The notes: a model not told the origin generated them from the letters alone. Counted from the first letter of the stretch, positions 17,007-27,079 are shown. The stretch: 64,000 nucleotides of DNA from an uncultured Sphingomonadaceae bacterium (GCA_947497455.1 CANMGU010000002.1:776506-840505), one strand, 5' to 3'. A program made the numbers and translations.

Positions 17007-18749
17007 TCAAAATAGGGACTTCAGATCACGTTTCAGGATCTTACCATTGGCGTTACGGGGTAGGCTGTCCTCACTGAACAGCACTTTCACCGGCACCTTG
17101 AAATTTGCCAGCCGCTCACGCACCCATGATTGCAATTCTGCTTCATTGGCGGATTGACCCTGAACCAGATGCACGACCGCCGCGGGTTCTTCGCCGAGTG
17201 TCTTGTGTTCAATGCCAATCAATGCTGCATCCATCACTGCAGGATGATCATAAAGGACATTCTCAACCTCGGACGAGTAGATATTCTCCCCGCCGCGAAT
17301 GATCATGTCTTTTGCCCGGTCAACAATATGGCAGAAGCCTTCATCGTCCAAACGGGCCAGATCGCCGGTCCGAACCCAGCCATCGACAAAGGTTTCCGCC
17401 GTTGCATCCGGCCGATTCCAATAGCCCTTCACCACCATTGGTCCGCGCGCCCAAAGCTCGCCAACCTCGCCGATCGGTATTTCGTGGGCACCATCCTCAC
17501 TCATGACTTTCAGGTCCGCCGCTGCGACCGGCGGGCCGCAGCTGGTCGGGCGATTGAGATAATCCTCGGCGCTGTGGGATGTGACTGTCGCCATGGTCTC
17601 GGTCATGCCCCAACCATTGCCGGGGAGGGCGCCAAAGACTTCATAGATTTTTCGCGCCAGCTCCGGTGCAGAAGGCGCGCCGCCGTAGCTGATTGCATCG
17701 ATGGAACTCAGATCATATTTTTCACGGTCGGGATGCTCGATCAATTGCCAGGCAATGAACGGGACGCCGCCGGTTGCATTGACCTTTTCGCGTTCGATAA
17801 TCTCCATCGCCCGCACCGTGTCCCATTTATGCAGGAATACCATCTTATGGCCGCCATGCACGGTTGGCATCATGATCGCCGAACAGGCGGTGCAATGGAA
17901 CATCGGCACCACTGTCAGGCCGACCCGAACCGTCGGCTCCGGTAGTTCATTACCTCGCCGTAAAGCCGCTGCGGCACCGGAATAGCCTACCGAGATCGCA
18001 TTGGTGGTCAGGTTGCGATGCGAGCCGAGTGCGCCTTTGGGCTGGCCGGTTGTACCGCTGGTATAAAATATCGTTGCCGGATCATCAGGTGCCAGGTCCA
18101 TGGCTGGCAAATCTTGATCCGGAAGATCGGCATATGCATTGGGCCGACCGATTATCTCTTCCAACGCGCGTGCCGGATCGACCAAAGCGCTTTTGCTTCG
18201 GGCCACTATGGCATGCTTGAGGTCGGACAGTTCCGTCAGATGCGGAGCAATCCTATCCCATCTCTCGGCATCACAGAGCAACACGCTCGTCCCAGAATTT
18301 GCGAGACCAAAGACCAGCTCCTGATCGGTCCACCATGCGTTGAGTGGCACGACGATGGCGCCAATTGAGGTTGCCGCGAAGAATATCACCGGCCATTCCG
18401 GCAAATTTCGCATCGCCAGCGACACTCGGTCACCTTTGGAGACGCCGATATTCTGAAGCTCCAGAGCTAGAGCCGCCACCGCCCGATACCAGCTCGCATA
18501 GGTGACGCGTTCATCTTCAAATATCAGAAATTCACTCTCGCCGTGGCTGCGCGCATGTTCTGCCATAGCCGCGAGTGTAGGATGTGCGTTCTTCCAAACG
18601 CGGGTAGGCACACCATCAATCTCGACCGTCTCCATTTCAAACGGTTGACCTGGTGCGCACAGCAAAGCGTCCACGTCTTTGCGTGATCGCACGGGCCATC
18701 CAGCGGGCGGTGTCCACGTTTCGAGTGGATCTATAGCTTCAGCTGACAA
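17007..18749 (-). CDS. Acyl-CoA synthetase (AMP-forming, class I adenylate-forming enzyme)
   Basis: 580-aa ligase that activates a carboxylic acid as acyl-AMP and transfers it to CoA. The signature P-loop TIFYTSGTTGQPKG sits near residue 212. A5-type NGWGMTETMATVTSHS, A7 GWVRTGDLARLDDEGF, A8 RAKDMIIRGGENIYSSEVE and the C-terminal catalytic-Lys motif LPRNANGKILKRDL are all present. Chain-length preference cannot be read from the sequence. It begins MSAEAIDPLETWTPP, 29 nt after the FadJ-type gene, so the two are co-transcribed. Confidence 0.93.
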   Translation of the reverse strand: MSAEAIDPLETWTPPAGWPVRSRKDVDALLCAPGQPFEMETVEIDGVPTRVWKNAHPTLAAMAEHARSHGESEFLIFEDERVTYASWYRAVAALALELQNIGVSKGDRVSLAMRNLPEWPVIFFAATSIGAIVVPLNAWWTDQELVFGLANSGTSVLLCDAERWDRIAPHLTELSDLKHAIVARSKSALVDPARALEEIIGRPNAYADLPDQDLPAMDLAPDDPATIFYTSGTTGQPKGALGSHRNLTTNAISVGYSGAAAALRRGNELPEPTVRVGLTVVPMFHCTACSAIMMPTVHGGHKMVFLHKWDTVRAMEIIEREKVNATGGVPFIAWQLIEHPDREKYDLSSIDAISYGGAPSAPELARKIYEVFGALPGNGWGMTETMATVTSHSAEDYLNRPTSCGPPVAAADLKVMSEDGAHEIPIGEVGELWARGPMVVKGYWNRPDATAETFVDGWVRTGDLARLDDEGFCHIVDRAKDMIIRGGENIYSSEVENVLYDHPAVMDAALIGIEHKTLGEEPAAVVHLVQGQSANEAELQSWVRERLANFKVPVKVLFSEDSLPRNANGKILKRDLKSLF

Positions 18750-18778
18750 ATAATCTCTCCTGATCGATAGACGCGACC

Positions 18779-20815
18779 CTATCCGTTAAACTTTCCACCT
18801 GTAGCGGCTTTCTCTTCCAACAGCTTGGCAATTGGCAGGCCATGTTTTTTCAAGCCTGCAACCACGTTGTCGAGCCCGACGGTATCCGCCCAGAACATCG
18901 GGCCACCGGTATAAAGTGGCCAGCCATAGCCATTAATCCACACGACATCGATATCACTTGCGCGCTGGGCCATGCCCTCCTCAAGGATTTTCGCGCCCTC
19001 GTTGACCATCGGATAAAGCAGGCGTTCGCGGATTTCGTCTTTTGAAATGTCGCGCTGTTCCTTGCCTGCTTTCGACGCGAATCCTGCGATAATCTCTTTA
19101 ACTTCATCAGAGGGCGTGCGTTGTCGTGCTTCATTATAATCATAAAAACCTTTGCCGACCTTCTGTCCCCAGCGACCAGCAGCACACAGGGCGTCGCGCA
19201 GCGTTTCAATGCGCTCTGGATCGCGATGCCAACCGATATCAACACCGGCGAGATCGGACATTTGAAACGGCCCCATTGGAAAGCCGAAATCCAGCAATAC
19301 ATCATCTACGTCCCAGTAATTGGCACCTTCCATGATCATGATATTCGCCTGCTCCTGACGCGGGCTGAGCATCCGGTTGCCGATAAAGCCAGGGCAGACG
19401 CCGGAGACAGCTGCAACCTTGCCGATTTTCTTCGACAGCTTCATCGCGGTCATCAGCACATCGTCCGCAGTCTTTTCACCACGCACGATTTCCAGCAATT
19501 TCATGATATTGGCGGGCGAGAAAAAGTGCAGGCCCAGCACATATTCGGGCCGCTTCGTCACCGCCGCGATTTCGTCAATGTTCAGATAGCTCGTATTGCT
19601 GGCGAGGATTGCACCCTGCTTCACGATGCCATCGAGCTTGGTGAAGACCTCCTTCTTGACATCCATATTCTCGAACACGGCTTCGATCACCAGATCGCAA
19701 TCGGCGAGATCATCATAGGATAGGCTAGGCGTCAAAAGGCTCATCGCGCCCTCGACCTGTTCTTCGGTCATCCGTCCGCGTTTCGCTGTATTCTCGTAAT
19801 TTTTGCGGATGACACCGACGCCGCGCTCCAGCGCTTCCTCTTTCAGTTCGACAATAGTCACTGGAATGCCCGCCGACAAAAAGTTCATGCCAATGCCGCC
19901 GCCCATGGTTCCGGCGCCTAAAATGCCGACTTTCTTGATTGGGATCAGCTCGATTTTGGGATCAATGCCGTCAATTTTATTGGCTGCACGTTCGGCAAAG
20001 AAATAGTGGCGCATGGCTGCCGACTGGGTACCGGTCATCAGCTTCATGAACAGCTCACCCTCTTTCTTCACGCCATCGGCATAGGAAAGTTCGCCGGCTG
20101 CTTTCACCGCCTGAATACCGGCTTCCGGGGCGTCGAACCCGCGAATCTTGCGGCCGTTTTTCTGCCGAAATTCGTCAAATATAGCCGGGTTCTTGATGCC
20201 ATCTTGATTGGCTGTGCCCTCTGACGAGCGCGGTGGTACCTTGCCGATCTGTTCGCGCGCAAAGGCTATCGCATCATCGGCGAGACTGTCTTCGCTGACA
20301 ATCTGGTTCACCAAACCGATTGCATGGGCCTTTTTGGCCGAGATAGGGTTGCCGATCACAACCATCGGCAAAGCGGCTTCTGCCCCGACCACGCGCGGCA
20401 AGCGCTGGGTTCCGGCAGCACCGGGGATCAGGCCGAGTTTGACCTCTGGCAGACCCATTTTTGCTGATGGCACTGCAACCCGATAATGACAAGCTAAGGC
20501 AACTTCACAGCCTCCGCCCAATGCGGTTCCGTGGATTGCTGCGACAACCGGCTTGTCACTAGCCTCTAGGCGATCAATTGCTTCGCCCAGATTGGGCCCC
20601 TGCATCGGTTTGCCAAATTCCGTAATATCCGCACCGGCAAAAAACGTCCGTCCGTCACAGCGTATGACTACAGCTTCAATCTCATCGTCGGACAGCGCTT
20701 CATCAATACCATCGACAAGCCCTTGGCGTACGGCCGCACCAAGCGCATTGACCGGTGGGTTGTTCGAAATGATGACCAATATATTCTCATGTTTTTCAGT
20801 GGTGACGACAGACAT
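18779..20815 (-). CDS. fadJ: Multifunctional enoyl-CoA hydratase / 3-hydroxyacyl-CoA dehydrogenase (FadJ-type)
   Basis: Carries two steps of beta-oxidation in one 678-aa chain. The N-terminal crotonase domain has the oxyanion-hole region [19 protein letters not shown] and the catalytic-Glu stretch [18 protein letters not shown]. The middle 3-hydroxyacyl-CoA dehydrogenase domain has the NAD motif [13 protein letters not shown] near residue 300 and the catalytic-His stretch [18 protein letters not shown]. Two C-terminal helical domains follow ([37 protein letters not shown]). ATG 20815 ([11 protein letters not shown]) has AGGAG about 8 nt upstream; the in-frame ATGs further up have no site. First gene of a two-gene unit with the acyl-CoA synthetase. 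Confidence 0.94.
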   Translation of the reverse strand: MSVVTTEKHENILVIISNNPPVNALGAAVRQGLVDGIDEALSDDEIEAVVIRCDGRTFFAGADITEFGKPMQGPNLGEAIDRLEASDKPVVAAIHGTALGGGCEVALACHYRVAVPSAKMGLPEVKLGLIPGAAGTQRLPRVVGAEAALPMVVIGNPISAKKAHAIGLVNQIVSEDSLADDAIAFAREQIGKVPPRSSEGTANQDGIKNPAIFDEFRQKNGRKIRGFDAPEAGIQAVKAAGELSYADGVKKEGELFMKLMTGTQSAAMRHYFFAERAANKIDGIDPKIELIPIKKVGILGAGTMGGGIGMNFLSAGIPVTIVELKEEALERGVGVIRKNYENTAKRGRMTEEQVEGAMSLLTPSLSYDDLADCDLVIEAVFENMDVKKEVFTKLDGIVKQGAILASNTSYLNIDEIAAVTKRPEYVLGLHFFSPANIMKLLEIVRGEKTADDVLMTAMKLSKKIGKVAAVSGVCPGFIGNRMLSPRQEQANIMIMEGANYWDVDDVLLDFGFPMGPFQMSDLAGVDIGWHRDPERIETLRDALCAAGRWGQKVGKGFYDYNEARQRTPSDEVKEIIAGFASKAGKEQRDISKDEIRERLLYPMVNEGAKILEEGMAQRASDIDVVWINGYGWPLYTGGPMFWADTVGLDNVVAGLKKHGLPIAKLLEEKAATGGKFNG

Positions 20816-21195
20816 TTTTTTCTCCTGCAAGGTCATGTTTGAACGCCAAAGACATGCGGCGCGGCGTGAAGACATAGCTCGAAATTCGGGCAGGGGATTC
20901 GAATATCACAAAGAATAAAGATATGAAATCAAGCTTTTGCTATTGATCCGATCATGACGATGATCGCTGCGCCCCACTGCGCCCGGTTCCGTCAGGAAAG
21001 CACGCGCAAATTGTGGCTTGGCAAGAACAATCCGATTAGGTTGATCAGCACGCATCATGTTGGTCAAGAAGCGCTAAACAGCACAAAATAATCTAACTTG
21101 CAAAATGGATGTTTTGGAAGTTGTACACATCTGTAAAGCTGGTTAGCAAAGCCAGTACAGCATCACAGTTCGTCGATGCTAAGAAGGGGGAATAC
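20816..21195. other. Intergenic region between divergent fadJ and an exported-protein gene
   Basis: About 380 bp that must hold the leftward promoter of fadJ and the rightward promoter of the 21196 gene. I see no tRNA, strong inverted repeat or conserved reading frame here. No fatty-acid-regulator operator could be recognised with confidence. Confidence 0.5.
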
Positions 21196-21933
21196 ATGAA
21201 AAGACTTTTTGCAGGTGTGGCTATTGCCGCATTGACCATCACGCCTGTGTCCGCGCAGATGGCGGAGGAAACACAAGCTGTCGCTCCGGTGGCTCCGGTG
21301 GTTCCGGTTATCGCCAGCCCTGAGCAAACAGCTCCTGAGCCTGTCGAATTGAAACCGCTGATCCTGAAAAGCGGGACACCGTTAAAACTGGCAGTGTCTA
21401 AAGAAGTAAACAGCAGCACGCATGATGCGGGTGATATGTTCGGGCTAACCGTGTTGGAGGATGTTCGGGTCAGTGACACGGTCGTCATACCAAGCGGCAC
21501 TCCAGCTTCGGCTGAGATAACCTGGCGGACTGGTAAAGGGGCGTTTGGAAAGTCCGGCAAGCTGGAATTTTCTATGCGCTCTGTCGAACTTGATGGTCAA
21601 AGCATACCCATTACCGGTGACTTCCGGCAGGAAGGCGAGGGCAACACAGTTGCAACCGGGGTTGGCGTTTTGGCTATAGGTGTTTTTGCCGGATTCATTA
21701 CCGGCAAGCGCGCCCGCCTTCCTATGGGCCGGGAACTGTTGTCCCAGGTTGCCCAACCTTTGGAATTTGCGCCTGATGGCAGCTTGTCGCCATCTTTTGA
21801 TTCCGAAAGCGCGATGGCCGCTGCTGTGGCAAACACGCCTCTCGGACAGTGCAAGGCCGAAGCCGATACGTTATCCAAGCCGAAGAAACGGCAAAAAGCG
21901 CTCAAGAAATGCTATAAAAAACGCATGGAATAG
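21196..21933 (+). CDS. Hypothetical secreted protein
   Basis: 245 aa with a clean Sec signal peptide (MKRLFAGVAIAALTITPVSAQ, cut after A-Q). An Ala/Pro/Val-rich spacer follows (APVAPVVPVIASP) and then a compact domain with LILKSGTPLKLAVSKEVNS and VVIPSGTPASAEITWRTGKG. The pattern of a beta-rich module with GTP...L and IPSGTP turns recalls other periplasmic sphingomonad proteins, but I cannot name a family. A Gly-rich hydrophobic stretch (GVGVLAIGVFAGFITG) near residue 160 may be membrane-active. The basic C-terminus ends KKCYKKRME. GGGGG precedes the ATG. A strong GC hairpin follows the stop. Confidence 0.75.
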   Translation: MKRLFAGVAIAALTITPVSAQMAEETQAVAPVAPVVPVIASPEQTAPEPVELKPLILKSGTPLKLAVSKEVNSSTHDAGDMFGLTVLEDVRVSDTVVIPSGTPASAEITWRTGKGAFGKSGKLEFSMRSVELDGQSIPITGDFRQEGEGNTVATGVGVLAIGVFAGFITGKRARLPMGRELLSQVAQPLEFAPDGSLSPSFDSESAMAAAVANTPLGQCKAEADTLSKPKKRQKALKKCYKKRME

Positions 21934-21940
21934 TGTGCAG

Positions 21941-21968
21941 GGTGCCGCGCCAGGATTGGCGCGGCACC
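21941..21968. terminator. Perfect 11-bp GC hairpin after the exported-protein gene
   Basis: GGTGCCGCGCC (21941-21951), a 6-nt loop, and GGCGCGGCACC (21958-21968), only 7 bp beyond the stop. The stem is perfect and very stable but no T-run follows, so it is either a terminator without a U-tract or an mRNA 3'-end protector. Confidence 0.5.
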
Positions 21969-22117
21969 AACATTGTCTCTACGTTGTTGGGGAGCGATCA
22001 GGAGATATTTGCAGTTCGCTTAGAGTGCGCCAGCCGCTGCAGGCAAATTTCTCCATAGGTCTGATCCAAGAAAGCCGTAGATAGCCCTTAATTCTGGAAT
22101 GGTTCGACCGTTCCCAG

Positions 22118-23311
22118 ATGTATATGATAGAACCAAATCTAGTTTTTCGCGGCTTGATGATCGTCATACTCGTGCTGTTTGCAAGCGTGTTTGCGATCAT
22201 TTATTTGCGGGATTCAAAGCAACGTATGGCCGGTTGGCTTGCCTTGGCCTATATCGCGGGCCTCGCCGCGTTTTTGATGGATATCAGTCGCGCGATTCTA
22301 GATCCGGTGATATCCGACATCATCGCAAAAACACTGTTCTGGTGCTTCAGCATTGCCATGGTTTTGGGCCTTTTTGACCGATATAAATCCAGTTACCCTT
22401 CGCGGAGAATAGGCGGGATTGTAGGCATCGGGTTTGTTCTGTTGCTGTGGTTCAGTTTTGTTCAAACAGATGTCATCATGCGATCTGTGTTCTCGTCCGT
22501 TACTGCAGGATTGATTCTGATGTGCGCGTTGCCGCTGCTTTGGAAGAACCGAAGTGGCGCCCTTGAGAATATCATGTTCATCATGATTGCCGCTTTGTGC
22601 TCGATGTACTTTCTACGTCCCTATATTGTTTATGATGTCTTGGACGCGGCTCATACTGTGGCAGACTATCAACATTCCACCTTCGCAATCCTATTGCATG
22701 CATCCAGTGCATTTTGCGGTCTGGCCTGCGGTGTCGTCATGCTGATTGTTGTTGGACATGACATTATTGAAAAGCTTCAGAGGGCGGCAACAATCGACCC
22801 GCTCACCGGAATCATGAACCGGCGCGGATTGGATCAATATATAATCAAGGAACTTTCGGAAGAAAGTGCCGCTGACCGAGCAATCATGATCATCGATCTC
22901 GATCTGTTTAAAAGGGTAAATGACAATTTCGGTCATGAAACCGGCGACAAAATATTGATACGTGCCGCAAAAATCCTGCAAAGGGTCACTGGTACACTGG
23001 GCAAAGTTGCCAGAATTGGCGGTGAGGAGTTTGTCGTAGTTTTGGATGGGCCAAGTTCGGCAGATCGCTTGGTCGTGGCTCAGCATCTCAGATTGTCCGT
23101 TGGTATGCTTGCGCACCCGGAACTTGGCGATTCCGAACGAGTGACTGCTAGCTTTGGAATATCTATCATTGATGAAAACGAGAGCTTCGCCATGGCATTA
23201 AGGCGGGCGGATCGAGCCCTTTATGAAGCCAAAGCCGATGGCCGCAATTGTGTGGCGGAAGCGTCGAATGACAATATGATTAGCAAAATTAGATATATGG
23301 AGCGATATTAG
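22118..23311 (+). CDS. Membrane-bound diguanylate cyclase (GGDEF domain)
   Basis: 397 aa. The first about 215 residues contain six or so hydrophobic helices (LMIVILVLFASVFAIIYL, then WLALAYIAGLAAFLM and others), an integral-membrane sensor of no recognised family. A short linker (EKLQRAATIDPLTGIMNRRG) leads into a GGDEF domain: IMIIDLDLFKRVNDNFGHETGD, then the signature RIGGEEF, which is an active variant, and ADRALYEAKADGRNCV at the end. So it should make cyclic-di-GMP from GTP. I see no RxxD inhibitory site before the signature. Start is ATG 22118 or 22124; the ribosome site is weak. It stands alone. Confidence 0.9.
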   Translation: MYMIEPNLVFRGLMIVILVLFASVFAIIYLRDSKQRMAGWLALAYIAGLAAFLMDISRAILDPVISDIIAKTLFWCFSIAMVLGLFDRYKSSYPSRRIGGIVGIGFVLLLWFSFVQTDVIMRSVFSSVTAGLILMCALPLLWKNRSGALENIMFIMIAALCSMYFLRPYIVYDVLDAAHTVADYQHSTFAILLHASSAFCGLACGVVMLIVVGHDIIEKLQRAATIDPLTGIMNRRGLDQYIIKELSEESAADRAIMIIDLDLFKRVNDNFGHETGDKILIRAAKILQRVTGTLGKVARIGGEEFVVVLDGPSSADRLVVAQHLRLSVGMLAHPELGDSERVTASFGISIIDENESFAMALRRADRALYEAKADGRNCVAEASNDNMISKIRYMERY

Positions 23312-23413
23312 CCAAACGTAACTTGCGCGCAGCCATTGCCTTAGAAACGGATAAAGTTGGCTAGCAGGCCATACCACATATCAGGGGCGCCATGTCGAAC
23401 CAGCGCCGTACGA

Positions 23414-24109
23414 TTACTTCTCCGCCAAGATCCAGTCTACGGCGGCATCGGCATGGATTTCGGTGCTGTTATAAATTGGCAGAATATTGGCCTTGGTATC
23501 GATGATCAGATCAAGTTCGGTGCAGCCTAGCACAATGGCTTCGACTTCCTGTTTGGCGATATTGGTGATGAAGGTTTTCAATGTCCGCTCTGAATCGCGC
23601 TTCACTTGATTGAACATCAGTTCCTCGTAGATAATCCGCTCAATCTCCTCGACCCGGTCTTCATTCGGCGGGGTTAGAGTAATGCCCTTGCCGACCAGCC
23701 GTTTGCGGTAGAAGCCTTCAGTCATCACGTTGCGTGTACCCAGTAGGGTTGCGGCCTTGACCCCGTCCGTAATCATCTTGTCACCGACACAATCGGCAAT
23801 GTGAATTATTGGCACACCGACTTCGGGAGCCACCTGTTCGTAGATTTTGTGCATAGCGTTGGAGCAGATCAGGATGGCAGTGGCGCCCGATGCTTCCAGG
23901 CGTTTTGCCGAGCGGGTCATCAATCCCGCCGCTGCATCCCAATCATCGTCCGATTGTAGACGCGCATAGTCATTGAAATTGACGCTTTCGATCAGCAGAT
24001 GTGCACTCGCAAACCCGCCCAGCTTACGCTGAACTTCACTGTTGATCCGGCGATAATAGCTCTCAGTCGAGACCCATGACATCCCGCCAATCAGACCTAA
24101 TTTACGCAT
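23414..24109 (-). CDS. Aspartate/glutamate racemase family protein
   Basis: 231-aa cofactor-independent racemase of the Asp/Glu racemase superfamily (YgeA-like). The N-terminus GLIGGMSWVSTESYYRRIN is diagnostic. The two catalytic Cys are in LICSNAMHK (near residue 82) and VLGCTELDLII (near 195). The first motif reads CSNAMH where relatives often have CTNTMH, a mild change that keeps the Cys and Asn. Substrate (Asp, Glu or another acid) cannot be assigned. It lies 48 nt downstream of pntB on the same strand, so may be read through from the transhydrogenase operon, with no evident metabolic link. Confidence 0.88.
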   Translation of the reverse strand: MRKLGLIGGMSWVSTESYYRRINSEVQRKLGGFASAHLLIESVNFNDYARLQSDDDWDAAAGLMTRSAKRLEASGATAILICSNAMHKIYEQVAPEVGVPIIHIADCVGDKMITDGVKAATLLGTRNVMTEGFYRKRLVGKGITLTPPNEDRVEEIERIIYEELMFNQVKRDSERTLKTFITNIAKQEVEAIVLGCTELDLIIDTKANILPIYNSTEIHADAAVDWILAEK

Positions 24110-24157
24110 TGATTACATCCCTGATAAAGTGAGTCGCTCTACAGGAATCGGATCATC

Positions 24158-25630
24158 CTAAAGCGATTTGACTATATCCTCGCACATTTTCTTCGCATCG
24201 GACAACAGCATCATGGTCTGATCCATGTAAAATACTTCATTGTCGACGCCGGCATAGCCAACTCCGCCCATCGAGCGCTTGATGAAGAAGATCGTCTTGG
24301 CCTTGTCGACATCGAAAACGGGCATGCCGTAAATAGGTGACCCCTTATCGGTCTTGGCCGCCGGATTGACCACGTCATTGGCACCAATGACAAAGGCAAC
24401 ATCCGCCTGCGCAAACTCGCTGTTGATATCTTCCAGCTCGAACACCTCGTCATAAGGTACATTGGCTTCGGCAAGCAGCACGTTCATATGGCCCGGCATC
24501 CGTCCCGCCACAGGGTGAATGGCATATTTGACGCTGACGCCCTCTTCTTTGAGCATATCACCCATTTCCCGCAAAGCATGCTGGGCCTGTGCCACCGCCA
24601 TGCCGTATCCAGGAACGATGATGACATTTTCCGCTTGCTTCATCATATAGGCCGCGTCTTCGGCGCTGCCGCGTTTCCAAGGTCGGTCGATCTTCTCGGC
24701 CCCTTCCGATGGTCCGCTGTCGGCACCAAAGCCGCCAGCAATCACGCTGATGAAGCTGCGGTTCATCGCTTTGCACATGATGTAGGACAGGATCGCACCA
24801 GACGAGCCCACCAGAGCGCCGGTTATGATCATTGCGGTGTTACCGAGCGTAAAGCCCATGGCCGCCGCTGCCCAGCCGGAATAGCTGTTGAGCATCGACA
24901 CCACGACCGGCATATCCGCGCCGCCAATGGGGATAATCAGCAGGAAGCCGATGACAAAAGCGAGCGCTACAATGATCCAGAAGACCATCGCTGTTTCGAC
25001 GGTTGGCAGGACCGCGAAATAAGCGGTTAGGCCGATGATGCCCGCGAGCACACCCAGATTGATCACATGGCGTCCCGGCAGCATGATCGGTGCACCGGAC
25101 ATATTGCCGTTAAGTTTCAAGAACGCGATAACTGAACCGGAGAAGGTAATCGCACCAATGGCAACGCCCAGTCCGAGCTCAATCCGGCTGACAACAAGTA
25201 TTTCACCGGCTGCGTCAAGGATATTAAACGCGCCCGGATTGAGATAGGCGGCGATGCCGACCAGCACCGCTGCCATACCAACAAGACTGTGAAAAGCCGC
25301 AACAAGCTGCGGCATATCGGTCATCGGAATACGGCGTGCAATGACAAAACCAATCGCCCCGCCAATGGCAATAGCGACACCGATTTCCGGCAGGCTGGCA
25401 ATATCATGGGTAACCAGCGTCGTCACTACTGCGATCAGCATACCGATCATGCCGAAACGATTGCCGCGCCGACTGGATTCCGGTGATGATAGACCACGCA
25501 GAGCCAGAATGAACAGGACACCGGAGACCAGATAAGCCACCGCCACCCAAGGATTAACTGCTTCGCCGGACGCCGCCATTGCCGGCGTGGCAAAGAATAG
25601 CGCCGCTGCGCCCCCCAATAATGCGCGCAT
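24158..25630 (-). CDS. pntB: NAD(P) transhydrogenase subunit beta
   Basis: Membrane and NADP(H)-binding subunit of proton-translocating transhydrogenase, which uses the proton gradient to reduce NADP+ with NADH. The 490-aa product has about nine hydrophobic helices (AYLVSGVLFILALRGL, IGVAIAIGGAIGFVIARRIP and others). The C-terminal NADP domain (dIII) has NVIIVPGYGMAVAQAQHALRE, HPVAGRMPGHMNVLLAEA, VIGANDVVNPAA and VFDVDKAKTIFFIKRSM. ATG 25630 overlaps the pntAB stop by one base (TAATG), which fixes the start; the frame upstream is inside pntAB. The 35-codon extension to 25735 is rejected. Confidence 0.96.
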   Translation of the reverse strand: MRALLGGAAALFFATPAMAASGEAVNPWVAVAYLVSGVLFILALRGLSSPESSRRGNRFGMIGMLIAVVTTLVTHDIASLPEIGVAIAIGGAIGFVIARRIPMTDMPQLVAAFHSLVGMAAVLVGIAAYLNPGAFNILDAAGEILVVSRIELGLGVAIGAITFSGSVIAFLKLNGNMSGAPIMLPGRHVINLGVLAGIIGLTAYFAVLPTVETAMVFWIIVALAFVIGFLLIIPIGGADMPVVVSMLNSYSGWAAAAMGFTLGNTAMIITGALVGSSGAILSYIMCKAMNRSFISVIAGGFGADSGPSEGAEKIDRPWKRGSAEDAAYMMKQAENVIIVPGYGMAVAQAQHALREMGDMLKEEGVSVKYAIHPVAGRMPGHMNVLLAEANVPYDEVFELEDINSEFAQADVAFVIGANDVVNPAAKTDKGSPIYGMPVFDVDKAKTIFFIKRSMGGVGYAGVDNEVFYMDQTMMLLSDAKKMCEDIVKSL

Positions 25631-25926
25631 TATTTGCGCTCCTTTTTCTTGTACATTGCAAGCATGCGCTCGGTCACGGCAAAGCCGCCAAATATGTTTA
25701 CGCTGGCCAGAACAACGCCCACCAGTCCGAGCCATTTCGCAGTCTGGCCACCATCAGCTTGGGATCCCGCAGCCGCGGCAATCAGCGCCCCGACAATGAT
25801 CACCGAAGAAATGGCATTGGTCACCGCCATAAGCGGCGTATGAAGCGCCGGCGTCACCGACCAGACCACATAATAGCCCACAAAACAGGCCATCACAAAA
25901 ATTGAGAGAATTGAAATAAAGTCCAT
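25630..25926 (-). CDS. pntAB: NAD(P) transhydrogenase subunit alpha part 2 (membrane part)
   Basis: 98-aa membrane subunit with three to four helices; begins MDFISILSIFVMACFVGYYVVW, with VTPALHTPLMAVTNAISS, the highly conserved transhydrogenase alpha membrane signature, then GFAVTERMLAMYKKKERK. Separation of the alpha chain into two genes (the Rhodospirillum-type arrangement) is usual in alphaproteobacteria. It is 10 nt after pntAA and overlaps pntB by 1 nt. Confidence 0.96.
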   Translation of the reverse strand: MDFISILSIFVMACFVGYYVVWSVTPALHTPLMAVTNAISSVIIVGALIAAAAGSQADGGQTAKWLGLVGVVLASVNIFGGFAVTERMLAMYKKKERK

Positions 25927-25936
25927 TTTTTTGCCC

Positions 25937-27067
25937 TTAGCTCGCCAGAAGGCGCTCGTTCACAACTTTGCCGTCTTTGGTCAGGCGTATCCCGATTGTC
26001 ACCTCATCTTCATCAGGCAGCACTGGCCGTTTGGCCTCTTCATCCCAATAGGCGCTGAGAAAATTATAGAGGTTGCGGGCAAATAACGCTGAGCTGTCTG
26101 CCGCCATGGTCGATGGCATGTTGTTCGCGCCATAGATTTTCACGCCATGCTTCTCGACGACTTTTCCAGCAACCGCGCCTTCGACATTACCGCCTTGCTC
26201 CGCAGCCAGATCAACGATCACGCTGCCAGTGCGCATGGTGGCGATCTGGGCATCGCTGATCAGTCGCGGTGCCGGACGTCCCGGGATCAAAGCGGTGGTG
26301 ATCACGATGTCCTGCTTGGCAATATGCTTGGATACCAGTTCGGCTTGCGCTTTCTGATATTCCTCGCTCATTTCGGTGGCATAGCCGCCGGTGCCTTCGC
26401 CTTCGATGCCTGCAACATCCTCGACAAAAATTGGTTTGGCGCCAAGCGATTGAATCTGTTCCTTGGTCGCGGCCCGCACATCGGTTGCCGACACCTGTGC
26501 GCCGAGACGCCGCGCTGTCGCAATCGCTTGCAAGCCGGCAACGCCGACGCCCATAACGAAGCATTTTGCGGCCGACACCGTGCCAGCCGCCGTCATCATC
26601 ATTGGGAAAGCACGGCCATAATGCGAGCCCGCCTCAATGACGGCCTTGTAGCCTGAAAGATTTGATTGTGAGGACAGGATATCCATTGACTGCGCCCGGG
26701 TAATTCGCGGCATGAATTCCATCGCTAGCGCATCAATGCCCAGCTTGGCATATTCATCAACCCGCTCTCTCTCGCCAAAGGGATTGAGACTGGCAACCAG
26801 CCATGCGCCCTTTTTCATTCCCTTGAGTGATTTGGGTTCCGGCCCCTGAACACCCAAAACAATGTCGGCGTCTTTCAGTGCCGTTGCACGGGTGGTGATG
26901 CTGGCACCAGCCGCTTCATAATCTGCATCTGAAATCGAAGCTGATAGACCAGCCTCTTTTTCAACCGCAAGCGTGGCGCCCAGTGCCGTGAACTTCTTTA
27001 CCGTTTCCGGAGAAGCACTAACCCGCTGCTCACCGTCGGCGAGTTCTTTCAATACCGCAATTTTCAA
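25937..27067 (-). CDS. pntAA: NAD(P) transhydrogenase subunit alpha part 1 (NAD-binding part)
   Basis: 376-aa cytosolic dI subunit that binds NAD(H) and exchanges hydride with dIII of PntB. It begins MKIAVLKELADGEQRVSASP, with the alanine-dehydrogenase/PNT N-terminal domain. The Rossmann motif is VMGVGVAGLQAIATARRLGA and the mobile-loop region is KIYGANNMPSTMAADSSALF. GRPAPRLIS and DLAAEQGGNVEG are further family markers. It starts 12 nt after the small subunit-IV gene and is followed by pntAB and pntB. Confidence 0.96.
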   Translation of the reverse strand: MKIAVLKELADGEQRVSASPETVKKFTALGATLAVEKEAGLSASISDADYEAAGASITTRATALKDADIVLGVQGPEPKSLKGMKKGAWLVASLNPFGERERVDEYAKLGIDALAMEFMPRITRAQSMDILSSQSNLSGYKAVIEAGSHYGRAFPMMMTAAGTVSAAKCFVMGVGVAGLQAIATARRLGAQVSATDVRAATKEQIQSLGAKPIFVEDVAGIEGEGTGGYATEMSEEYQKAQAELVSKHIAKQDIVITTALIPGRPAPRLISDAQIATMRTGSVIVDLAAEQGGNVEGAVAGKVVEKHGVKIYGANNMPSTMAADSSALFARNLYNFLSAYWDEEAKRPVLPDEDEVTIGIRLTKDGKVVNERLLAS

Positions 27068-27079
27068 GGATTATTCCAA

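Noticed and set aside
24488..25030. 180-codon frame antisense to pntB
   Set aside because: It is the shadow of a well-conserved membrane protein gene, rich in His/Arg/Asp as complements of membrane codons usually are.
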